Shown piece after piece: positions 1-6,695 of a stretch of 6,776 bases of DNA; within the stretch, counting starts at the first letter, position 1, and each line of letters begins with the position of its first letter. Source of the DNA: Propionibacteriaceae bacterium (lineage in GTDB: Bacteria > Actinomycetota > Actinomycetes > Propionibacteriales > Propionibacteriaceae). Both the position numbers and the translations under genes were made by a program. The notes below the pieces were generated by a model, which saw nothing but the letters and a program-made list of their open reading frames with translations, did not search any database and was not told the DNA's origin. The stretch covers positions 1 through 6,776 of the forward strand of contig JAIRRM010000167.1 in assembly GCA_031255975.1 (NCBI GenBank), in the 5' to 3' direction.

Positions 1-737
<737 letters not shown>

Positions 738-2414
738 CTAGCCTCTCGCTCTGGCCAGCAATTCTGCGGCGTGGGTCAACGCCGCCTCGGACGAAGCATC
801 GCCGCCCATCATGCGGGCGATTTCGGCCACCCGGGACGCACCTGTCACTTCGGAGATGTCGGATATGGTTACCTCGCCGTCATCCGCTTTAGTAATCACC
901 CACTGCCGATCAGCAAACGCCGCCACCTGCGCCAGATGCGTCACCACGATCACCTGCGACGAGCGTGCCAGCCGAGCCAGCCGAGCACCGATCTCGAAAC
1001 CGACTCCACCGCCTACCCCGGCGTCGATCTCGTCAAACACGAAGGTGTTGCCGGGCTCCGCCAACACCACCTCCAGCGCCAGCCGCACCCGCGACAGTTC
1101 ACCACCGGACGCCACCTTTGACAGCGGTGCCAACTCGGCACCAGGGTTGGCGCTGAACAACAGTTGCACCGACTCGGCACCGTACGGCCCCAACTCGGCC
1201 AACGGCTCCAGTACAAACTCCAGTCGGGCGTGTGGCATCGCCAGCCCGCCCAGTTCGGTGGCCACCGCCACGGCCAAGCGCCGTGAAGCCTCCGTCCGTC
1301 GTAGCGTGATCCCCGTTGCCAGGGCGGCCAGCCGCTCTCCCAGCACCGCCACCTCGGATTCGATGGCTCCGATGCGTTCATCTGAGGCATCCAGCCGCAG
1401 TACCCGTTCGGCGGCGGTGGCCTCCCATGCCAACACCTCGTCGATGGTCTCACCGTATTTCCGGGTGAGCGCCGCCAACTCGGCACGCCTGGCGGTGATG
1501 GCTTCCAGCCGTATCGGATCGGCCTCCAGCGTGGCGAGATACGACGCCATCTCGGTGGCTAGTTCGTTCAGTCGCTCCACCACCTCGGTGGCCGCCGCGG
1601 CCAACCCGACAGCCTGTGGATCAAGCGGCGCCAACTGGGTCGCCACCTTCCGGGCCCGCCCGGCCAATCCCACCGCTCCTGGATCGTTCCAGTCGCCATC
1701 GGCGGCACCCGATAGCGCATGGCTGGCATCTTCGGCCAGCAAACGTAGCTCGTCAACCGCCTGTAAACGCTGCGCCTCCGCCACCAATGCGACATCTTCG
1801 CCGACGACGGGACGCACTCCGCCGATCTCATCCAACCCGAACCGCAATATGTCCAACTCTCGGGCGCGCTCGCGGGCGTTGGTACGTAACTCGGTCACCT
1901 CGGCTATCAAAGCGGCCCGCCGCCGATACAGCCCCTGGTACTCCGCCAGCACACCTGCCAAATCGGTGCCAGCGGCGCGATCCAGCATCTCGCGGTGCCG
2001 CGCCGCACTGGTCAGCAACACCTGTTCTGATTGGCCGTGAATTGTCGCCAGCCCGCCGACAACGGCGTTCAGTGTGGCCACCGGCACCGCCACCCCGCCG
2101 ACACCGGCCCGCGACCGCCCGGCCTGTACCCGTCGTGACACCAGCAACTCGTCGTCGTCCAGTGCGGCCCCGACATCGCCCAGCAACTCCGCCACCCGGC
2201 CCACTCCGGAGAACCGGCCCTCGATCAGCGACTGTTGCTCGCCGTGACGCACCACCGACGTATCGGCCCGCTCGCCCAACAGCAAACCCAGACCAGTGAC
2301 CACCATGGTCTTGCCGGCACCGGTCTCACCGGTCACCGCCGTCAACCCCGGCGCGAACTCCAACCTGGCGTCCGCGATGACGCCTACATTGCTCAGCCGC
2401 AGATCGGTAAGCAT
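738..2414 (-). CDS. recN: DNA repair ATPase RecN
   Basis: RecN is a cytoplasmic SMC-like ATPase that acts at DNA double-strand breaks together with RecA. The 558-residue product has the split ABC ATPase layout of the family. Walker A GETGAGKT is at residues 29-36 and an IHGQSEQ motif follows in the N-lobe. A long Ala/Glu/Arg/Leu-rich middle probably forms the coiled coil. The C-lobe carries the signature SGGELSR (436-442), Walker B TFVFDEID followed by AGVGGG (from about 457), and the switch histidine in VVTHLAQVA (about 490-498). The ATG at 2414 is preferred over the in-frame ATG at 2429. It gives the usual family start (MLTDLRLSNVGVI), has GGAG 6 nt upstream, and its A is the last base of the nadK TGA (TGATG). 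That overlap implies translational coupling to nadK. No LexA-type operator is visible next to it, so any SOS control would act from further upstream. Confidence 0.96.
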   Translation of the reverse strand: MLTDLRLSNVGVIADARLEFAPGLTAVTGETGAGKTMVVTGLGLLLGERADTSVVRHGEQQSLIEGRFSGVGRVAELLGDVGAALDDDELLVSRRVQAGRSRAGVGGVAVPVATLNAVVGGLATIHGQSEQVLLTSAARHREMLDRAAGTDLAGVLAEYQGLYRRRAALIAEVTELRTNARERARELDILRFGLDEIGGVRPVVGEDVALVAEAQRLQAVDELRLLAEDASHALSGAADGDWNDPGAVGLAGRARKVATQLAPLDPQAVGLAAAATEVVERLNELATEMASYLATLEADPIRLEAITARRAELAALTRKYGETIDEVLAWEATAAERVLRLDASDERIGAIESEVAVLGERLAALATGITLRRTEASRRLAVAVATELGGLAMPHARLEFVLEPLAELGPYGAESVQLLFSANPGAELAPLSKVASGGELSRVRLALEVVLAEPGNTFVFDEIDAGVGGGVGFEIGARLARLARSSQVIVVTHLAQVAAFADRQWVITKADDGEVTISDISEVTGASRVAEIARMMGGDASSEAALTHAAELLARARG

Positions 2415-3313
2415 CAGGCACTCCGCCATGAATGGATCGGCAACTGAAACTTCACCACCAGCCGGGTGGTGAACGGCTGCTCTTTGAGCCGCGCCAGCCG
2501 TAGATTCTGCGGGTGCCTGGTTACCACCACTCGGTCGCCGATACCGATAGTGGTTTCACGCCGCCCATCGCATACCACGGTGGCTTCATCTTCGGATGCC
2601 TCACCCAGGGTCAGTTCAACCAGTGAATCGGGGCTGAGCACCATGGGGCGGGCGAACAGGGCGTGCGCCAACAGCGGCACCAGTTCGATGGCCGCCACAT
2701 CAGGCCACACCACCGGGCCGCCAGCGGAGAAGGCGTATGCGGTGGAGCCGGTTGGGGTACACACCAACACTCCATCGCACGACCACTGCGACAACGGACG
2801 GCGATCCACGCTTACCAACACGTCAACCATGTGCTTACGGGCGATTTTCTCAATCGACGCCTCGTTCACGGCGAATGCCTGCCATTTGAGCACCCCGGCG
2901 GTGTCATGCACCCGTACACCGACGGTGAGCCGCTCCTCCACTTCGTAGTCACGACTCAGCACCTGTTCCACCAGTCGCGTCGTCTCGTGCGCCTCAAGTT
3001 CCGCAAGGAACCCGACATGCCCCAGATTCACCCCCAGCAACGGCACCTCACGCGGCAACGCCCACTCGGCGGCGCTCAGAATAGTGCCATCGCCGCCGAA
3101 CACCACCAGCATCTCAGCCGTCTCGACGGCGCTCAGGGGCAGCAACTCCACCATGGGCAGCTTGGCTTGCACGTCGGGCAGCCGACGATCATCGACCGCC
3201 ACCCGCACCGACCCATCGCCGACGGCCAACACTCCGCCGACGAACTCGGAGGCGGCGTCAACCGCCTCCATGCGGCTGGTGTGCGCCCAGACGCCGATGA
3301 CCCTGCTTTCCAC
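2414..3313 (-). CDS. nadK: NAD kinase
   Basis: NAD kinase phosphorylates NAD to NADP, the only de novo route to NADP, in the cytoplasm. The 299-residue product carries the family hallmarks: GGDGT (residues 73-77) in VVFGGDGTILSAAE, GVNLGHVGFL (94-103), the NE pair (150-151) in AVNEASIEK, and TPTGSTAYAFSAGGP (from 186), followed by LSPDSLVELTL in the C-terminal beta region. Length is normal for bacterial NadK. The GTG at 3313-3311 is chosen because it starts the typical Rossmann strand (SRVIGVWAHTSR). Extending to the in-frame ATG at 3427 would add 38 basic residues that lie over the C-terminus of the neighbouring peptidase gene and look non-coding. No good Shine-Dalgarno sequence precedes the GTG, but a TAGGCT box ends 7 nt upstream. 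The stop overlaps the recN start (TGATG). Function is secure; the exact start is likely but not proven. Confidence 0.95.
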   Translation of the reverse strand: MESRVIGVWAHTSRMEAVDAASEFVGGVLAVGDGSVRVAVDDRRLPDVQAKLPMVELLPLSAVETAEMLVVFGGDGTILSAAEWALPREVPLLGVNLGHVGFLAELEAHETTRLVEQVLSRDYEVEERLTVGVRVHDTAGVLKWQAFAVNEASIEKIARKHMVDVLVSVDRRPLSQWSCDGVLVCTPTGSTAYAFSAGGPVVWPDVAAIELVPLLAHALFARPMVLSPDSLVELTLGEASEDEATVVCDGRRETTIGIGDRVVVTRHPQNLRLARLKEQPFTTRLVVKFQLPIHSWRSA

Positions 3314-3320
3314 GTAGGCA

Positions 3321-3326
3321 AGCCTA
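3321..3326 (-). promoter_or_regulatory. Possible -10 box for nadK (TAGGCT), leaderless-type spacing
   Basis: On the minus strand TAGGCT fits TANNNT and is followed by TGCCTAC and the GTG start of nadK, a 7-nt gap that would put the transcription start at the start codon. The inverted repeat at 3331-3343 lies immediately upstream, in the -10/-35 spacer region, where a repressor or activator could act. No clear -35 hexamer is seen. The parallel with the TAGACT box before pyrG makes it slightly more credible. Confidence 0.3.
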
Positions 3327-3330
3327 GTGG

Positions 3331-3343
3331 GTATCGGTGATAC
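3331..3343. promoter_or_regulatory. Small dyad GTATC-GGT-GATAC upstream of nadK
   Basis: This is a perfect inverted repeat with 5-bp arms (GTATC/GATAC) around a 3-bp centre. It sits 17 bp before the nadK GTG and 5 bp before the putative -10 box. The position suits an operator, but the arms are short and the dyad does not extend outward. I recognise no regulator with this site, and a chance dyad of this size is possible. Confidence 0.25.
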
Positions 3344-3346
3344 TTT

Positions 3347-3362
3347 GCGCCCATAAGGGCGC
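3347..3362. other. Stem-loop GCGCCC-ATAA-GGGCGC after the peptidase gene
   Basis: A perfect 6-bp GC stem with a tetraloop lies 9 bp beyond the peptidase stop codon and 33 bp before the nadK start. In the direction of transcription (minus strand) it is followed by AAAGTATC, with no U-tract, so it is not a standard intrinsic terminator. It could be a weak or factor-dependent terminator, a 3'-end protecting hairpin, or an attenuating element between peptidase and nadK. Confidence 0.4.
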
Positions 3363-3371
3363 GGCGGATAC

Positions 3372-5480
3372 TTAGCCCAACTCCTCCGGCAGCGCGGGCA
3401 GTTCACCCTCTGGCGTCTCCAGCACATGCCGCGCCAAGAACCGCAGCACCACCTGGTACCACACCTTCGCGTGCTGCGGGGTGAGCACCCAATGGTTCTC
3501 GTTCGGGAAGTACAAGAACTCGTGCTGGCTCACTCCGTTGGCATCGGCGGGCAGCCCGGAGTGGGCGTTCAACTCGTACCAGAGCCTGAGCCCCTCGCCA
3601 ATCGGCACCCGATAATCCTTATCGCCGTGGATGACCAGCATCGGGGTGACGATGTTAGCTACCGAACGCTGCGGTGAGTTCGCGTCCATGTTGGCACCCG
3701 ACGGCCATTCGCGCTCCCAGTAGCTCGCCATGTCGGTGGTGGGGCCGAACTGATCCAGCGCCCACAGCGAAGCGTGCGTCACGATGCACTTGAACCGGTC
3801 GGTGTGCCCGGCCACCCAGTTCGCCATGTAGCCGCCGAAGCTGCCTCCCATCGCGCCGGTACGGGTTTCGTCAATGTCTGGCCTTGCCGATACGGCATCG
3901 GCGACGCTCATCAGGTCGGTATACGGCTTGCCGCCCCAGTCGGCCCAGCCGCGCTGGATGAAGTCGAGGCCGTAGCCGGTGCTGAGCGCCGGGTCGGGCA
4001 GCACCACGGCGTAACCTTGGGCCACCAACAACCACGGGCACCAACGCCAAGCCCAGGCGTTCCACGAACCGAGCGGGCCGCCGTGAATCCAGAGGATCAT
4101 CGGTGCCGGATTCGCCGCGGTGGCGTCTTCCGGCAGACAGATCAGCGAACGGATGGTCTTTCCATCTTCGGCTTGACTCTCGAACACCTCCAGCCGACCC
4201 GGCAGTGGCGGGTTGGGGATCGGGGACGGCAACACCTGGGCCTGCACCGGCCCACCCGTGAACGCGGCGGCGATGTCGATACGCACCGGCTCCGGCGGAG
4301 CGAGGTACGACGAGCGCAGCGCGTACGCCCAGTTGCCGTCACCAGAGATTCCCACGTTCATGAACGCGGCGGCGTCTGCGGTGATCTTTGTCACCTCGTT
4401 CGTGTTCACGTCGATGTACCACAGCGGGCAGGTGCCCAGATCGTCAGCCAGCACGTACACGCCTTCGCCGCTCGGGCACCAAGCCACCGGCGTTGGCCAG
4501 CGATCCCATTCGGGCGCGAGGCGGCGTGGATTGCTGCCGTCGGTACCCATCAGCCAGAGTTGATGATCGGCGGCGGTGTGGTCATCGCCGTACACTTCAC
4601 GGACATACGCGACCAGCTTGCCATCTGGTGAGAGCACCGGATGCCCCAGGTCGGCACCCTCTTCGTCGCCGATGATTTTACGTTCGCCCGTCGCCACGTC
4701 GATGGTGGTCAGTACGCAGCGTTGCCCGCCGCGTACTGGCTGGTTCCAGCCGGTGACGATGGTGGTGCCGTCGGCGGTGAGTTGGCCGTTCTGCTCCACC
4801 AACCCGGCACCGATACCCGGTGTGAGATCGGTGAGTTTGGCCAATTCTGGCTCGATGACGGGTTTGGCGGGGGCGGTGGGCTCAGCGTCTGACGAGCACT
4901 GGCAGCAGCATTGCTTGTCTAACTTCAGGTAATGCGGCAGCGCCGGGCCAAGGTCGTGATCCCAGTGGCGAATCGGGTAACTGGTGTGCAAAATGGCCGC
5001 CACCGCCGTCTCCTTGCGAGCCTTGGCGATACGGTCATCGTCTGCTAAATCTTTGGCATTCGGGTTTACGGCGGACACGGCGACTACGGTGTCGGCCTGC
5101 GCGGCGGCCATCACAGCGCCAATGCCGTTCGGACGACTGGCGATGACGCGCGCCTCACCACCGTCTTTCGGCAGCAGCCAGAGCGCTGGGGTTTCTTCCA
5201 CCGCCCCAGGTTCTGCGCTGGGTCGCGCGGACACAAACAACAGGTCGCCACCGGCGGTGAACACCGGGGAGCCTTCGCCCTTCATGGAGCGGGTGAGCCG
5301 CCGCGCCTTTCGCTTGCCCTCCGGATCAATCTCCCAGAGCGCGCTCACGTATTTGCTGGTCTTCGGATCGGGGGTTTGCACCGCGACGACGAGGCGCGAC
5401 CCGTCCGGCGCGCTCGCCATGGCGGCGATTCGCGGATACTTCACATAGGCGTCAATGTCATGGAACGGCGTAGTGCTCAT
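3372..5480 (-). CDS. S9 family serine peptidase (prolyl oligopeptidase / acylaminoacyl peptidase type)
   Basis: The 702-residue protein has the two-domain plan of S9 peptidases. Residues about 1-425 form a beta-propeller of WD40/TolB-like blades (APDGSRLVVA, LSPDGKLVAY, CPSGEGVYVL), and residues about 430-690 form an alpha/beta-hydrolase domain. The catalytic triad is visible: Ser547 in GGSFGGYM, Asp622 in HGDKDYRVP and His663 in NENHW. The HGGP at 466-469 suits the oxyanion hole. Such enzymes cleave short peptides that can enter through the propeller; the substrate cannot be told here. There is no signal peptide or membrane segment, so it is probably cytoplasmic. An unusual cysteine cluster, CCCQC (191-195), followed by an Ala/Pro-rich stretch, interrupts the propeller after DHDLGP. 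The ATG at 5480 overlaps the stop of a 7-codon upstream ORF. The gene lies 92 bp after tlyA and 58 bp before the nadK start, and it is not part of the usual tlyA-nadK-recN set. Confidence 0.93.
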   Translation of the reverse strand: MSTTPFHDIDAYVKYPRIAAMASAPDGSRLVVAVQTPDPKTSKYVSALWEIDPEGKRKARRLTRSMKGEGSPVFTAGGDLLFVSARPSAEPGAVEETPALWLLPKDGGEARVIASRPNGIGAVMAAAQADTVVAVSAVNPNAKDLADDDRIAKARKETAVAAILHTSYPIRHWDHDLGPALPHYLKLDKQCCCQCSSDAEPTAPAKPVIEPELAKLTDLTPGIGAGLVEQNGQLTADGTTIVTGWNQPVRGGQRCVLTTIDVATGERKIIGDEEGADLGHPVLSPDGKLVAYVREVYGDDHTAADHQLWLMGTDGSNPRRLAPEWDRWPTPVAWCPSGEGVYVLADDLGTCPLWYIDVNTNEVTKITADAAAFMNVGISGDGNWAYALRSSYLAPPEPVRIDIAAAFTGGPVQAQVLPSPIPNPPLPGRLEVFESQAEDGKTIRSLICLPEDATAANPAPMILWIHGGPLGSWNAWAWRWCPWLLVAQGYAVVLPDPALSTGYGLDFIQRGWADWGGKPYTDLMSVADAVSARPDIDETRTGAMGGSFGGYMANWVAGHTDRFKCIVTHASLWALDQFGPTTDMASYWEREWPSGANMDANSPQRSVANIVTPMLVIHGDKDYRVPIGEGLRLWYELNAHSGLPADANGVSQHEFLYFPNENHWVLTPQHAKVWYQVVLRFLARHVLETPEGELPALPEELG

Positions 5481-5500
5481 GGGATGAATGCTAGCGACAT
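5477..5500 (-). CDS. Possible 7-codon leader ORF upstream of the S9 peptidase
   Basis: On the minus strand an ATG at 5500-5498 opens the short frame MSLAFIP, whose TGA (5479-5477) overlaps the peptidase ATG as ATGA. AAAGGTGG lies just upstream, with AAGG 7 nt from the leader ATG. The peptidase ATG itself has no Shine-Dalgarno sequence within the usual 5-10 nt. Ribosomes could therefore load at the leader and reinitiate on the peptidase. The peptide has no runs of a single amino acid that would suggest attenuation. A frame this short can arise by chance, so this rests on the spacing and overlap only. Confidence 0.35.
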   Translation of the reverse strand: MSLAFIP

Positions 5501-5572
5501 CGCTCCACCTTTACCCACCCTATGCTTCTCTTTGGACGCCCCGCTTCCTCTTTGTAGGCTTCCGGCTCCCCT

Positions 5573-6298
5573 TCACGACTGGCGGCGCAAACCGAGGAAC
5601 CACTCGATATTGCCGTGTTCACCGGGGAGCGCACTGGGGGCTCGGTACTGTTCCCTCCAGCCCAAATCTGCGGCATGAGCCGAAACCTTGGCCACACAGG
5701 CGAGCGCTTCCGCCGCGTCCTTGACCACACCGGTACGTCCCAACGCGGCTCTACCCACCTCGAACTGTGGCTTGACCAGTAGCAGCGCGATACCGTCTGG
5801 TGCCACCACCGCGAGGATCTGCTCCATGATGAGCGTCAGCGAAATGAATGACACATCGCCAACCGCCAACCCCACTGGTTCGCCGTCCACGTCGTCCAGG
5901 GTGAGATCGCGCAGGTTCAGCCCCTCGCGATTTACCACTTTGGGATTGGCGGCCACTTCGGGGGCCAATTGGGCGTGCCCCACATCCACCGCGTATACCC
6001 GCTCGGCACCCCTACTGAGCACTACCTGAGTGAAGCCGCCGGTGGACGCTCCGGCGTCCAGCACCCGCGGCGGCACCGCGATACCCCAACCGTCCAGCGC
6101 GCCGATGAGTTTATGTGCGGCGCGTGAAACCCAGGGGTCGGCGGACACACTGATACGGGTGGAGGCGTTCACATCGTGGGCCGGTTTCGTGACCGGTTTC
6201 CCGCCGATCAGCACCCGGCCCCCGGTGATGAGCTGCCCGGCCTGGGAGCGCGAGCGCGCCAGGCCACGCTCCACCAGCGCCACATCGAGCCGAGTCAT
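5573..6298 (-). CDS. tlyA: 16S/23S rRNA 2'-O-methyltransferase TlyA
   Basis: TlyA methylates ribose 2'-OH groups of rRNA (C1409 of 16S and/or C1920 of 23S in the known enzymes), using S-adenosylmethionine. In mycobacteria its loss gives capreomycin/viomycin resistance. The 241-residue protein has an N-terminal S4 RNA-binding domain (about 3-50: RLDVALVERGLARSRSQAG...), then an FtsJ-like methyltransferase domain with SAM motif I VLDAGASTGGFT (79-90). The K-D-K-E catalytic residues are in place: K63 (AAHKL), D148 (GDVSFIS), K176 (LVKPQFE) and E232 (NIEWFL), each 6 lower than the tetrad K69/D154/K182/E238 of the M. tuberculosis protein. The interdomain linker reads D-P-W-V, where the M. tuberculosis enzyme has R-A-W-V. 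The ATG at 6298 overlaps the upstream small ORF's stop as ATGA, which points to coupled translation. Identification is secure; whether it modifies both rRNAs cannot be read from the sequence. Confidence 0.96.
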   Translation of the reverse strand: MTRLDVALVERGLARSRSQAGQLITGGRVLIGGKPVTKPAHDVNASTRISVSADPWVSRAAHKLIGALDGWGIAVPPRVLDAGASTGGFTQVVLSRGAERVYAVDVGHAQLAPEVAANPKVVNREGLNLRDLTLDDVDGEPVGLAVGDVSFISLTLIMEQILAVVAPDGIALLLVKPQFEVGRAALGRTGVVKDAAEALACVAKVSAHAADLGWREQYRAPSALPGEHGNIEWFLGLRRQS

Positions 6299-6549
6299 GC
6301 CTCGCGGCGCATCGGAATGGACATGGTCGCGGGGGCATTTTGATGATGCTGAATCGCCAACACCTCGGCCAACGCCTGTTGCGCCTTCGTCAAACGCTCC
6401 AGTTTTTCAGCGGTGGACAACTCAGCGATGCCCTCCAGACCTGCCAGTGCGGCGGCGACAGCGGCATCGCCGGTGTCGGGTATGCCGTCATTCATCGGGA
6501 CGCCGCCATCCATAACAGCGTCTTCGCCCGCCGAGATATTTTCACTCAT
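6295..6549 (-). CDS. Small conserved hypothetical protein encoded upstream of tlyA
   Basis: This 84-residue protein is soluble and acidic at the N-terminus, with no signal peptide or membrane segment. Residues about 1-28 look disordered (rich in Asp, Gly, Met, Glu). Residues about 29-66 (AAVAAALAGLEGIAELSTAEKLERLTKAQQALAEVLA) should form two amphipathic helices, and a short tail follows. Actinobacteria often encode a small protein of this helical kind directly before tlyA (compare Rv1693 of M. tuberculosis); I infer membership from position and pattern, and its function is unknown to me. The ATG at 6549 is chosen because GAGG lies 6 nt upstream. The in-frame ATG at 6594 would add 15 residues encoded by the palindromic repeat and is unlikely. 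The stop overlaps the tlyA start (ATGA), so the two are probably co-translated. Confidence 0.75.
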   Translation of the reverse strand: MSENISAGEDAVMDGGVPMNDGIPDTGDAAVAAALAGLEGIAELSTAEKLERLTKAQQALAEVLAIQHHQNAPATMSIPMRREA

Positions 6550-6563
6550 AGCCTGCCTCAATC

Positions 6564-6695
6564 CCGTCATTCCGACCTCCCCCAACTCCGTCATTCCGGC
6601 CTCCGAGCCGGAATCCCTACATCCACACCCCCGTCATTCCGGCCCCTCCACTCCGTCATTCCGGCCTACGAGCCGGAATCCCTACATCCACCCCC
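6564..6695. repeat. Tandem palindromic repeat array, 65-bp period
   Basis: Four blocks start with CCGTCATTCCG: a short one (6564-6587), a long one (6588-6630), a short one (6631-6652) and a long one (6653-6695). The two long 43-bp blocks differ at only 2 positions and start 65 bp apart. Each contains a perfect inverted repeat with 8-bp arms, ATTCCGGC/GCCGGAAT, around a 6-bp loop (stems 6593-6614 and 6658-6679), followed by CCCTACATCCAC. The short blocks keep only the left half of the palindrome. The word GTCATTCCGG...CCGGAAT resembles extragenic palindromic (REP-like) elements known from many bacteria. The array lies in the 5' region of the small-protein/tlyA unit and could form hairpins in its mRNA or end transcription from upstream. 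Confidence 0.85.

Noticed and set aside
811..2040. A 409-codon open frame on the plus strand inside recN
   Set aside because: It is rich in Ser, Ala, Arg and Thr with no recognisable motif and lies wholly antisense to a clear RecN; long antisense frames are expected in GC-rich genes.
2415..2429. Alternative recN start at 2429
   Set aside because: It lacks a ribosome binding sequence, while the ATG at 2414 has GGAG at good spacing, the TGATG overlap and the usual RecN start.
3314..3427. Extension of nadK to an upstream ATG at 3427
   Set aside because: The extra 38 residues overlap the peptidase 3' end, are strongly basic and Pro/Cys-rich, and do not resemble NadK N-termini.
3774..4631. A 285-codon plus-strand frame inside the S9 peptidase
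   Set aside because: It is antisense to the peptidase catalytic and propeller regions and its composition (Arg, His, Gly, Val) is that of a shadow frame.
6550..6594. Extension of the small protein to ATG 6594
   Set aside because: The added codons come from the palindromic repeat (its CGGAATGACGG word) and there is a good GAGG before the ATG at 6549.
6564..6695. CRISPR array
   Set aside because: The repeats are long palindromes at 65-bp period with half-units between them; there are no unique spacers of constant length and no cas genes in view.
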